The notes under the pieces are model-generated. The model was given only the letters and a program-made list of their open reading frames with translations. It searched no databases and had not been told where the DNA came from. From the NCBI GenBank assembly GCA_903885605.1, contig CAISJD010000196.1, positions 1 to 64,000 on the forward strand: a stretch of 64,000 nucleotides of DNA. The letters run 5' to 3'. Below are positions 50,505-58,997 of this stretch, piece by piece. The position numbers and the translations under genes are program-made. Each line of letters opens with the position of its first letter. The stretch's first letter is position 1. Source of the stretch: an uncultured Chthonomonas sp. GTDB lineage: Bacteria > Armatimonadota > Chthonomonadetes > Chthonomonadales > CAJBBX01.

Positions 50505-53500
50505 TTACGGCGCCGAGTAGGAGTTCTGTGCCCGTGTGGCGCCCGCGAGGCAGAGCGGCCTGGGGCAGCATGCCCGATCTTGCCTCCCGCCCAGTTCCAG
50601 GCGCACCTCGCCGCTGAGGGTGTCGCCCGGGCGCAGGGGCTTGCGCTCGGAGGCGTAGTGGCCTGCGAAGAAGCCGTCGGCGCCGCCGGTGTTGAATTCT
50701 GCCACCAGCAGGCCGATGCGCTGGCCGTCCACGAAGGCGCGGACCGCCTGTGAGCCGTCCGACGCCACCGCGAAGCCGATCCCATCTTTGCCGCGCAACG
50801 ATGCACGGAGGATGCCGGATTTCGTGCCGCGGAAGTCCGCCGTGCCCAGCGGCGTGCGGTCCGCCGACCAGGGGCCGCGCGGCGCGCCTGCAGCGTCTTG
50901 CGGGCCGGGGTTGGCGCGCGCCGTGCCGGCGAGGCGGGCGATATGGTCCGCCGGATAGGTGGTCCAGAGGCCCCGGCGGCTCCAGCCCAGCTGGTCCAGC
51001 GCGGCCGGCGCGTAGAAGACGAGGCCCCACTGGCGCGGGTCCACCGCGCGGCTGACCTGGTAGCGGTAGGCCGCCCGTAGGCCCCCCTCGCGCGGGAAGC
51101 GGAGCGTGGTAGCGCCCGATGCCTCGGCATAGGCGCCGCGCACAGTGACAGTCACGCCGCCGTCGGCCTCCTCGCGCGCGTCCACGGAAGTCGGACTCCA
51201 GCCCTCGCACACCGGGTTGAATGGCGCGATGCCGGCACGGAAGTCGTTGCCGGCCACGCCGCCGTCGCCGCCCGAGGCGTTGCTCAGAGGCAGGAGCATG
51301 AGGGTTGGGCCGCCGCATAGCACGGTCCGCCGGCCCGCAGTGGCCTGCGTGATCACTCCCGTGGTGCGGTCGATGGTCACCATGGCTCCTCCGGAGTGGA
51401 CGGTGAAGGCGGCCGGTGTCTCTTCCAGACGGACTGCAACCGTGGCCCGCGTAGCCGTCGGGGCCGGGCCAGAGCCGACGCGCAGCTCCTCGGTGTCACA
51501 GGCGAAGCCTCGGGGATCGGTGAAGGTGAGGCGCAGCGTCTGCCCGGCCTTCGCGGCGACCGGCGCGACGATCCGCAGACGTCCCACCCCGCCGGGCGGC
51601 GCAGTGCAGCGAGCGGTTCCGGCCTGGGAGCCCAGCCGCCAGTCGACGCGCACCTCGGCCAGGTCGGCGAAGTCGTACCGGTTCCGCACGGCGATGGTCC
51701 AGTCTCGGCCGACGGGCAGCGGCTTCTCCGGCGCGAGCACCCGCACGGGCGAGTAGGCCTTCTGCACGTGCCGGTACTCGGGCTTGGTGCGGCGCCAGCC
51801 GTCGATGATGCCCCAGGGGCCGTAGCCCACCATGCGGCCGCCGGGCAGGTGGAAGGTATCGTCGATGCCCGACCAGATGGCCCCGCCCAGGCAGCCGGGA
51901 TGGGCGAACATGAGATCCACCATGCGGGCTAAGGGGCCGCCCCAGTGGTCGCGGATGCCCGGGTCGGTCAGCACTTCGCGCCGGTTATAGGTCTCGATGT
52001 GGGCGTACTCGCCGAAGAGGACGGGCCGCTTCTCGGCGTCGCAGGCGGCCGGGCCGGTCTCGCCGGGGTAGTGGTAGACGGCGATGTCGGCGGTGCTGGC
52101 GGCGTTGTTGTATCCGCCCCAGCACTGGTCATGGAACGAGGTCGGGCGTGTGGGGTCCGCCGTCTTCACATCATGCAGGACCCGCGCCCAGAGGGGCGTC
52201 CAGAGCGACTCGTTGGCCAGCGACCAGAGGATGATGCTTGGATGGCGGCGATTGGCCGCCACGTTCTCCAGGTTGACGCGCTGGAGGTAGGGCAGCAGGG
52301 CCGGGTCGCGGTGGTCCATCTTGGCCCAGATGGGGTTGGCGCCGTGCTGCACCCAGCAGAGGGGCGCCTCGCACTCGACCATGAGGCCCAGCTCGTCGCA
52401 GGCGTCAAGGAAAGCCTCCGAGGGCGGGTAGTGGCTGGTCCGGATGTAGTTGCAGTTGGCCTGGCGGAAGAGGCGCGCGTCCTCTCGGCAGAGCGCAGGC
52501 GTGAGGCTGCGGCCCAGGAGCGGATGGACCTCGTGCCGGTTCACTCCGTGCAGCTTCACCGGGCGGCCGTTCACCAGCAGCCGGTTGCCGCGCACTTGGA
52601 TCTGCCGGAGGCCCACGCGCTCCGTGAGTTCCTGCACCACGCGGCCGCCCTTAAGAAGGCAGGTCGTGAGCCGATAGAGGCGCGGATGCTCGGGGTCCCA
52701 CTTGAGCGGCGCACGGAGGCGGAGGCGGACCGTCGCGGCTCCGCTGGTCGCCGTTCGCGTGAAGGCCACCATGGAAGTCGCGGCCACGCGGCCATCGGGG
52801 GCCACAAGCCGCAGCCGCGCCTGTAGCCGGCCCGCATATCCGGCGGCGTCAGCCCTCAGGCCGATGATGAGGTCAGCGTCGCGGAAGCGGCGGTCGAAGC
52901 GCGTCTCGGTGGTCTGCTCGGCGATGGCGTCCTTGGGTAGCGCGAAGAGCGTCACCGAGCGGCTGATACCACCCAGCGGATGGGCGGCGTACTGCGAGGC
53001 GCTGGCCAGGCCGTCGGCGGTCGACTCACTGGTGACCGCCAGCGCCAGGCTGTTGACGCCCGGACGCACCGCGCGGGTCACCTCCAGGTTGAAGGGGACG
53101 AAGCCGCCCTCGTGTCCGCCCACCTCATGACCGTTGACGAAGACACGGCATAGGCTCTGGACCGAATCGAAGCGGAGGAAGACGCGCTTGCCGGCCCAGT
53201 CACGCGGGAGGTCGAAGCGGCGCGCGTAGCCTGCGGCCTGCCCGGCGGGCACGGTGAAGCCCTGCATGGTCCACTCGCCGGGCACGGCGGCCATGGGCCA
53301 GGCGCGTAGCGCGGCGGCTCCGAGCGACCAGAAGCGCACCGGCGGCCGTGGATGGAACCGCCACGGGCCATCCAGCGGCATCACCGGCCGGCGCACGCCC
53401 GCCACGCGGCTGGGGCGCGGCCAGAGGCGCACCACCGGCGTGGGCAAGCGCTCCAGACGGCTCGCAAGACCTACCGGAGGTGTCGGGACGGCCGCGTCGG

Positions 53501-54005
53501 TGGACCAGATCTCCAGCCAGCAGACCACGGCGTTCGGCCCGGCCAGCGCCTGCAGGCGCAGGTCTAGCGTGCCGGACCGGTAAGCCTCCGACGGCACCTG
53601 CCACTGGCGGCGGACCACCTGCGCGAAGGGGAGGGCCAGGTTTGCCTCCAGCTCCGCCCGGCCGGCTGTCACCCGCACGCGCCGCTGGGCGCTGTCCGAG
53701 AGGAACGCGGCCTCTACACGGTACGAGGCGCCGGGCTTGAGCCCACCGAACGAGAGCTCCACCATGCCGCCGAACAGCACGGTCCGCTCAGGCGCTCCGG
53801 CCGGCACCGCGGAGACCGGCGCCTCGGCGGGCGAGTAGGTGTACCGGTCGCCGGTGAGCACATACCGCATGCCCGTTCGCGCCACAGGATCGATCCGCAG
53901 TACCCGCCGGTACGCGCCGTCCTGCACCCCAGCAGCGGGCAGGGACGCCAGGCAGAGCGCGGCGGTAAGCCAGAGGCGTGGCCGAAGCAGAGAGGCAGGG
54001 GTCAT
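50505..54005 (-). CDS. secreted GH2-family beta-galactosidase-like glycosidase
   Basis: 1166 residues with GGAG before the ATG at 54005 and a signal peptide (RLWLTAALCLASLPAAG). An N-terminal extension of about 200 residues is followed by the GH2 sugar-binding, Ig-like and barrel domains. GVNRHEVHPLLGRSL, NYIRTSHYPPSEAFLDACDELGL, LWSLANESLW (acid/base Glu) and RPVLFGEYAH (nucleophile region) are clear. A C-terminal beta-sandwich follows, resembling the small-chain domain of LacZ. The last residues after VRLELGG are Cys/Arg-rich (RACCPRPLCLAGATRA) and look non-homologous, so a late frameshift is possible. Confidence 0.82.
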   Translation of the reverse strand: MTPASLLRPRLWLTAALCLASLPAAGVQDGAYRRVLRIDPVARTGMRYVLTGDRYTYSPAEAPVSAVPAGAPERTVLFGGMVELSFGGLKPGASYRVEAAFLSDSAQRRVRVTAGRAELEANLALPFAQVVRRQWQVPSEAYRSGTLDLRLQALAGPNAVVCWLEIWSTDAAVPTPPVGLASRLERLPTPVVRLWPRPSRVAGVRRPVMPLDGPWRFHPRPPVRFWSLGAAALRAWPMAAVPGEWTMQGFTVPAGQAAGYARRFDLPRDWAGKRVFLRFDSVQSLCRVFVNGHEVGGHEGGFVPFNLEVTRAVRPGVNSLALAVTSESTADGLASASQYAAHPLGGISRSVTLFALPKDAIAEQTTETRFDRRFRDADLIIGLRADAAGYAGRLQARLRLVAPDGRVAATSMVAFTRTATSGAATVRLRLRAPLKWDPEHPRLYRLTTCLLKGGRVVQELTERVGLRQIQVRGNRLLVNGRPVKLHGVNRHEVHPLLGRSLTPALCREDARLFRQANCNYIRTSHYPPSEAFLDACDELGLMVECEAPLCWVQHGANPIWAKMDHRDPALLPYLQRVNLENVAANRRHPSIILWSLANESLWTPLWARVLHDVKTADPTRPTSFHDQCWGGYNNAASTADIAVYHYPGETGPAACDAEKRPVLFGEYAHIETYNRREVLTDPGIRDHWGGPLARMVDLMFAHPGCLGGAIWSGIDDTFHLPGGRMVGYGPWGIIDGWRRTKPEYRHVQKAYSPVRVLAPEKPLPVGRDWTIAVRNRYDFADLAEVRVDWRLGSQAGTARCTAPPGGVGRLRIVAPVAAKAGQTLRLTFTDPRGFACDTEELRVGSGPAPTATRATVAVRLEETPAAFTVHSGGAMVTIDRTTGVITQATAGRRTVLCGGPTLMLLPLSNASGGDGGVAGNDFRAGIAPFNPVCEGWSPTSVDAREEADGGVTVTVRGAYAEASGATTLRFPREGGLRAAYRYQVSRAVDPRQWGLVFYAPAALDQLGWSRRGLWTTYPADHIARLAGTARANPGPQDAAGAPRGPWSADRTPLGTADFRGTKSGILRASLRGKDGIGFAVASDGSQAVRAFVDGQRIGLLVAEFNTGGADGFFAGHYASERKPLRPGDTLSGEVRLELGGRQDRACCPRPLCLAGATRAQNSYSAP

Positions 54006-54181
54006 GTGGGTCTCCGTGGTTGGGCCGGTTCATGGTCATCGATGGGTCCCTGGGCCAGCCGCCCGGGTGGTCTTGTGCGCTCCCATAGCGGAGCCTCCCG
54101 GGTCCAATCGGCACATCAGGGCGTTGCCGAACCACTATGGTACTCGGTGCGAACCGCTCGGCGTAGATCACACGACCCGCA

Positions 54182-54218
54182 CGCAACAACGGCCCGGCCG
54201 TTGGGCCGAGCCGTTGCG
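54182..54218 (-). terminator. hairpin terminator after the pilin-lipoprotein unit
   Basis: CGCAAC (54182-54187) pairs with GTTGCG (54213-54218) and CGGCCC (54190-54195) with GGGCCG (54203-54208), forming a two-part GC-rich stem. It lies 27 bp past the lipoprotein stop codon in the leftward direction. Confidence 0.6.
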
Positions 54219-54245
54219 GGCTTGCGCTGGTCTACGGTGGCGGGA

Positions 54246-54401
54246 TCAGTCGCCCGCCTTCTGCTTCCGTAGCGCCGAGTCCTGCTGCTTGACATCCTGG
54301 GGCAGCTCCTTGGCCTTGCTGCAGCCCGCCAACACCACGGAGGTGCAGAGCAGGGCGGCTGCCACGAGGAGCAGCTTCCTGGATCGCGCCGCTGCGGCCA
54401 T
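54246..54401 (-). CDS. tiny lipoprotein downstream of the pilin
   Basis: 51 residues starting at an ATG that overlaps the TGA of the pilin gene (ATGA), so it is translationally coupled. RKLLLVAAALLCTSVVLAGC is a lipoprotein signal with the lipobox LAGC. Only about 25 mostly charged residues follow (KAKELPQDVKQQDSALRKQ). This kind of short lipoprotein after a DUF1559 pilin is plausible in this phylum. Function is unknown; it may anchor or mature the pilin. Confidence 0.75.
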   Translation of the reverse strand: MAAAARSRKLLLVAAALLCTSVVLAGCSKAKELPQDVKQQDSALRKQKAGD

Positions 54402-55288
54402 CAGTTCGTCATCAAGCAGTCGGAGCCGGGAGCGCTGGATGTCGTGCAGGGCGGGAAGTTGCTCTTGTACCACTGCGGGAAGTCGCCGCACGCCATGGCA
54501 AAGGTCGGCTTCATGCCGTCGTTGCCGACGCCCGTGGTGTTGGGGCTCACGATGGCAGCCGGGTCGGCGCAGTAGCCGTAGCGCCCGACGTTCGGGTCGG
54601 CGGCCATGATCATGCGGCCGCTGAAGCCGCCGGCCATGTAGCCGCCCTGCATCCGAACAGCCTTGGCGTGCCCGTCGGTGAAGGCCATGGGGAAGATGCC
54701 GTGGTGCCGAAGGCTATCGGTGGTGCTGCCCTTCCAGGTGTCGCCGGCGAAGCCGATGCCGATCGTCTGGCGGGGCGTGTCATAGGTATCGCCGAACGCG
54801 AAGGTCTGGGCCGGGTACTGCAGGGAGGCGATAGAGACGCCGGGGATCCATGAGCTGGAGCCGCGGCCGGTATCGGGCTGCTGGTAGCCCAACAAGCCGC
54901 CGCCGCGCCAACCGATCGGACCCCAGTTGTAGCCGTAGCCGGAGTAGCCGCCAGGCAGGCAGACGACGCCGGAGTTCATCGGGTTCACGCAGTTCGAACC
55001 CTCGCGGCGATCAGGGCACATGAAGAGGGCCAGGCTCTTGGCGTAGGGCGATACGCACCACCACCAGTCGCGCCCCCAGCCGTAGCAGAGGGTCGTCTCG
55101 TCGTAGTCCTGGGCATACATCGCCCACGCGACCGACACCTGCTTGACGTTGCTGACGCAAGTGATGGCGCGGGCCTTCTCGCGGGCCTGAGCGAACACGG
55201 GGAAGAGGATCGCCGCCAGGATGGCGATGATGGCGATCACGACGAGCAGCTCAATGAGTGTAAACGCCCGCTTGCGATGGAACTCCAT
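54401..55288 (-). CDS. type II secretion/pilin-like protein of the DUF1559 (H-X9-DG) group
   Basis: 295 residues with AGGAG upstream of the ATG. The N-terminus [19 protein letters not shown] is a prepilin-peptidase cleavage site and hydrophobic helix. [13 protein letters not shown] and MYAQDYDE, then [11 protein letters not shown], are typical of Armatimonadota surface pseudopilins. The C-terminal block [17 protein letters not shown] is the H-X9-DG motif. It probably assembles into a surface filament or lattice. The tiny lipoprotein follows with an overlapping start. Confidence 0.92.
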   Translation of the reverse strand: MEFHRKRAFTLIELLVVIAIIAILAAILFPVFAQAREKARAITCVSNVKQVSVAWAMYAQDYDETTLCYGWGRDWWWCVSPYAKSLALFMCPDRREGSNCVNPMNSGVVCLPGGYSGYGYNWGPIGWRGGGLLGYQQPDTGRGSSSWIPGVSIASLQYPAQTFAFGDTYDTPRQTIGIGFAGDTWKGSTTDSLRHHGIFPMAFTDGHAKAVRMQGGYMAGGFSGRMIMAADPNVGRYGYCADPAAIVSPNTTGVGNDGMKPTFAMACGDFPQWYKSNFPPCTTSSAPGSDCLMTN

Positions 55289-55461
55289 TCTGACTTCTCC
55301 TGTGGGAAAATGGATCTCGGCCTATCTGTGACCGTCACGGCCGATGACACAGGGAGTCTGATGCGGGAAGGCTAAGGTGGCGTTAACGTTGCATGAAGGT
55401 TGTGTGGTGTCCGCCGGTCCGCCCTTCGCGGCGGGTCGGAGCATCCAAGGAAGCCCCGGCA

Positions 55462-57348
55462 TCAGGGCCCCGGCGTGATGACCATCGCCAGGCTGCCCTG
55501 CTTCACGTCGCCGACGAGGCGGACGGCGATGCGCGTGGCCTTACGGCGTGCGGTGAGGTCCTCCTCAACCGGCGCGGCGGAGAAGGCCAATCGCAACCCC
55601 TCGGGCGCCTGGATACGGACGATGACCGATTGGCCGCCGTCCGTCACCCGCATCTCGGCGGGGCCGGTCTGCTCCCAGGTTCCGAATGTGAGGAGGGCCG
55701 TCTCGTAGCTCGTGGGCTCGGCGAAGTCGAACCGGTCGGTCACGGTGAAGCGCTCGGCCCGGCGCTCGAAGCGGAACGTGCGCTGCAGGATCGCCGGATC
55801 GGGCAGGTCATAGGCCGGGCGAATGTCCAGCGACAGCTCATCCGCGTCGTCGGCGAAGCGGCAGCCGAGCAGGCCCGCCTCGGCCGCGCGGCCGCCCTTC
55901 TGCATCTTGCCGCCGATGAGTGGTACCGCGTGGCCCCAGGAGTTGAGCGCCATGCTCTCGTACCTCTGCGCGCTGAAGGTGCGTCGGGTGTAGACCTCGG
56001 CGCCGATATCGGGCAGGACCGCCGTACCGTTTACCACCACCATGAAGACACCCACGTCGTTGTGGTTGTGGTTTTGCGCGTTGTGGCCGCCCTGCATGGC
56101 CACGCCCATGCGGCCTCCGCGCAGGGGGCGGCCCACCAGCACGCCCTCCTCAGGGAACCAGGCGCGGCGGCTGTCGGCGGCAGGCCACTTAACGCCCGTG
56201 ACGGCTCGGGGCGCGTCATCCGCGAAGAGGGCCATCACCTGGTCGCAGAGGCCCGCGCCCAGGGCCACCCGGCGAGGCAACGTTCCCTTGCCGGCGAAGC
56301 GGCGGCTCAGGAGGTCGACCAGTCCGGCCGACGGGCGGGCGCCGACAGGGCAGTCGGCGAAGGGCGGGCAGATGCCGTCCATGATCTCGACGCGCGTGCC
56401 GTAGGCGGCGGGCATCACGGCCTTGTCGCGGCTGAGGAGGTCCACGCCGCCGCGCGTTGAGCGCCGCAGGACCTCGGAGAGCGCCACATAGTGCCCGAAG
56501 CCGTAGTTCCAGTAGCTCACGCCCTCGTCGCAGTAGCCGTCCGGGGTGAAGCCCTCCAGCGCGTTGTTGGAGTAGCGTTCGGCTACGGCGGCGAACCAGG
56601 CGCGGCCGCGTCGGTCGGGCAGGGCGGCGAGGGCGGCGGTGGTCACGCCGTCGAGGCAGACGGAGTTCCAGTTCATCTTGTAGTCGAGCCAGTAACCGGG
56701 CTGCTTGCCGGCGACCATGTCGCGGACAGGCCCGAAGATGCGCCGCTCCAGGTCGGCGGCAATGAGGCCTCGGATGTCGGGCGCCAGACGGTCGCCCAGC
56801 AGCGCGGCGGCGGTGGCGAGGTCGGCGGCGTACATGGCCGCGCCCAGGTCCACGGTGATGAGCTTGTCGTTGAAGGTCTGCAGGTTGCCGTCGTGGGCGG
56901 GCAGCACCCAGGATCGCTCGGCGGAGATGGAGCGGATCGCCTCCTGCAGAGGGCCCAGGAAGCGGCCACGCCCCTCGGCGCACTCGGCCAGGACGTAGGC
57001 GGCCACGCGGCTACGCCGATCGAAGAAGGGCCCCTGGGCGCGATCGCGGTTGCCCGTCCGGGAGTAGTCGAGGTACAGCTCGTCGGTCATGGCGGGCAGC
57101 GGCGACTTGAGGTACGCCTCGGCGCGAGTGACCGCGGCCTGCACCTCGCGGCGGCGTGCCGTGCGGGACCACGCGCGCCGATCAGAGGCGGGCGGGACCG
57201 GCAGGCCGGGCGCCTCGGGCAGCATGGCGGCGATGCGGGCGATGTCGGCCTCGGTAGGCGAGTAGCGCGGGGCCGCGCCGGCCGGTTGGGCGCCGGCCAG
57301 CCACGCAAGGGCCAGTACAAGCGTCAGGGCACAGACCAGATTGGGCAT
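55462..57348 (-). CDS. secreted heparinase II/III-like polysaccharide lyase
   Basis: 628 residues with GGGAG before the ATG and a signal peptide (LVCALTLVLALAWLAGAQPAG). An (alpha/alpha) toroid N-domain is followed by the heparinase II/III-like beta-sandwich. GCDEGVSYWNYGFGHY-type (here GYCDEGVSYWNYGFGHY) and GGHNAQNHNHNDVGVF carry the catalytic Tyr and His region. TAVLPDIGAEVYTRRTF and SWGHAVPLIGG complete the family pattern. Such lyases cleave uronic-acid-containing polysaccharides (heparin-like, alginate) by beta-elimination. The sulfatase gene lies 57 bp upstream on the same strand, so desulfation and lyase action may be linked. Confidence 0.85.
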   Translation of the reverse strand: MPNLVCALTLVLALAWLAGAQPAGAAPRYSPTEADIARIAAMLPEAPGLPVPPASDRRAWSRTARRREVQAAVTRAEAYLKSPLPAMTDELYLDYSRTGNRDRAQGPFFDRRSRVAAYVLAECAEGRGRFLGPLQEAIRSISAERSWVLPAHDGNLQTFNDKLITVDLGAAMYAADLATAAALLGDRLAPDIRGLIAADLERRIFGPVRDMVAGKQPGYWLDYKMNWNSVCLDGVTTAALAALPDRRGRAWFAAVAERYSNNALEGFTPDGYCDEGVSYWNYGFGHYVALSEVLRRSTRGGVDLLSRDKAVMPAAYGTRVEIMDGICPPFADCPVGARPSAGLVDLLSRRFAGKGTLPRRVALGAGLCDQVMALFADDAPRAVTGVKWPAADSRRAWFPEEGVLVGRPLRGGRMGVAMQGGHNAQNHNHNDVGVFMVVVNGTAVLPDIGAEVYTRRTFSAQRYESMALNSWGHAVPLIGGKMQKGGRAAEAGLLGCRFADDADELSLDIRPAYDLPDPAILQRTFRFERRAERFTVTDRFDFAEPTSYETALLTFGTWEQTGPAEMRVTDGGQSVIVRIQAPEGLRLAFSAAPVEEDLTARRKATRIAVRLVGDVKQGSLAMVITPGP

Positions 57349-57405
57349 CTTGGCGCTCCCGCAGGCGAGTGTGCCGGCTTCGGGGCCGGCCGATCACACC
57401 TCAGG

Positions 57406-58776
57406 TTACCTTCGCAGGGCCCTCCGCGCGCGGCCCTGGGCGCCCCAGCGGGGCTCGGCGAGCTGCCGATCCCAGGCCTCATAGGCCTTCTGCAGCTCCT
57501 TGAGCTTGCGAGGGTTGTCTGCCGACAGGTCGCGGTCCTCGTGGATGTCGTCCTTCAGGTGGTAGAGGCGCGTCTCGCCCTGCTGCTCCACCATCTTCCA
57601 GTCGCCCATGCGCACGGCGCTCTGCGCTCCGAAGCGCCAGAAGAGGGCCTTGTGCGGTTCGCGCCCTCCCTTGCCGCTGAGGGCGGGCAGCAGGTTCACT
57701 CCGTCCAGCGGCTTCTCGGACTTCTTGCGGATGCCCGCCGCCGCCAGCGCCGTGGCGTGGATATCCAGCGAGATGACGGGCTTGTCGTAGACCTTGCCCT
57801 CGGGTAGCCGCCCCGGCCAGCGGACCATGAAGGGCACCCGGATGCCACCCTCCAGCACCTGGGCCTTGAACCCGCGCAGGGGTCCGTTGCCGCTACTGGT
57901 CTGGGCGGTGGGGCCACCGTTGTCGCTAATGAAGAACAGCAGCGTGTCGCGTTCGAGGCCACGCTCGCGTAGCCGGTCGAGGACGCGGCCCACGGCGTCG
58001 TCCATGGCCGCTTGCATGGCCGCGAAGGTCCGGCGCTTGGGGTCCTGGATGGCGGCGAAGCGCTGCTGGTAGCGCGGCGGGGCCTGCAGCGGCGCGTGGA
58101 CGGCGTTGAAGGGGAGGTAGAGGAAGAAGGGGTGATCCCTGTGCCGATCGACAACCGCTACGGCCTCTCGGGCGAAGGCGTCGGTCAGGTACTGCCGCTC
58201 GGTGACGACCTCATCGCCCCGCATGATCTGGGCGCCGGCCAGCCGGGCCGCCACATAGGGGTGCGCGCCGCCGAGGAAGCCGAAGAACTCATCGAAGCCA
58301 CGCCGCATGGGCCGGCACTCGGGCCGGTAGCCCAGGTGCCACTTGCCAACCATGCACGTGGCGTAACCGGCCTCCTTCAGCCGCTCGGCCAGCGTCTGCT
58401 CATCGGCGGCGAGGCCGAATGCGCTGTCCGCTGCCTCGGCGGGGCCGGGGTTGAACTCGTGGCCGAAGCGCTGCTGGTAGCGTCCGGTCATCAGGCCGGC
58501 ACAGGTGGGGCTGCAGACGGGGCATGAGACGTAGCCGTCGGTGAACCGGACGCCGCCCGCGGCGATGGCGTCGATATTGGGCGTGGGGATGTCCTTGCAG
58601 CCCTGGATACCCAGCTCGCCGTAGCCCAGGTCGTCGGCTACGATGAGCACGATATTCGGCTTGCGGCCCGGCTCCGCACAGGCCGTGCTGCCCAGCGCCA
58701 GCGACAGCGCCGCTCCTGCGCCTCCGGCAAGCAAATCCCTCCGGGTGAACCCCGGTCCACGTGATGATAGCGGCAT
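57406..58776 (-). CDS. Tat-exported sulfatase with altered CxPxR motif
   Basis: 456 residues from the ATG at 58776 with GAGG upstream. A twin-arginine signal (FTRRDLLAGGAGAALSL) precedes the sulfatase fold: PNIVLIVADDLGYGE (metal Asp 48-49), GYATCMVGKWHLGY and FFISDNGGPT. The formylglycine motif should be C/S-x-P-x-R; here residues 88-92 read CSPTC, followed by AGLMTGRY. The last position is Cys (codon TGT) instead of Arg (CGT), a single C-to-T change on the coding strand. The catalytic Cys88 is kept. The Arg is needed for recognition by FGE and for the active site, so activity is doubtful. It may be a population variant or sequencing error. Confidence 0.85.
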   Translation of the reverse strand: MPLSSRGPGFTRRDLLAGGAGAALSLALGSTACAEPGRKPNIVLIVADDLGYGELGIQGCKDIPTPNIDAIAAGGVRFTDGYVSCPVCSPTCAGLMTGRYQQRFGHEFNPGPAEAADSAFGLAADEQTLAERLKEAGYATCMVGKWHLGYRPECRPMRRGFDEFFGFLGGAHPYVAARLAGAQIMRGDEVVTERQYLTDAFAREAVAVVDRHRDHPFFLYLPFNAVHAPLQAPPRYQQRFAAIQDPKRRTFAAMQAAMDDAVGRVLDRLRERGLERDTLLFFISDNGGPTAQTSSGNGPLRGFKAQVLEGGIRVPFMVRWPGRLPEGKVYDKPVISLDIHATALAAAGIRKKSEKPLDGVNLLPALSGKGGREPHKALFWRFGAQSAVRMGDWKMVEQQGETRLYHLKDDIHEDRDLSADNPRKLKELQKAYEAWDRQLAEPRWGAQGRARRALRR

Positions 58777-58961
58777 GGTCGGCCTCCCCCTGGCCCGCAC
58801 AACGCGGGCATCCTGCCGGTTCAGACGCAGGAGCCTCGCTCGAAGTTCGGCCGGTACGGCGCCGATGCCGGGCGGTAGGGTGTAACCAATTCCCCGGCCT
58901 GTCGGCCGTCGCGAAACCGCGCCTCCGCCTCGTCCGTCCAGTAGAGCGCCGAGCCGGGGCC

Positions 58962-58988
58962 GTCGATCGGGTCGGACAGGTCGGATGA
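58962..58988. repeat. three-copy 9-bp repeat upstream of the S41 gene
   Basis: GTCGATCGG, GTCGGACAG and GTCGGATGA follow one another just before the ribosome site and ATG of the tricorn gene. It is another example of the 9-bp periodicity seen elsewhere in this window. Confidence 0.5.
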
Positions 58989-58997
58989 GGAGGATTC

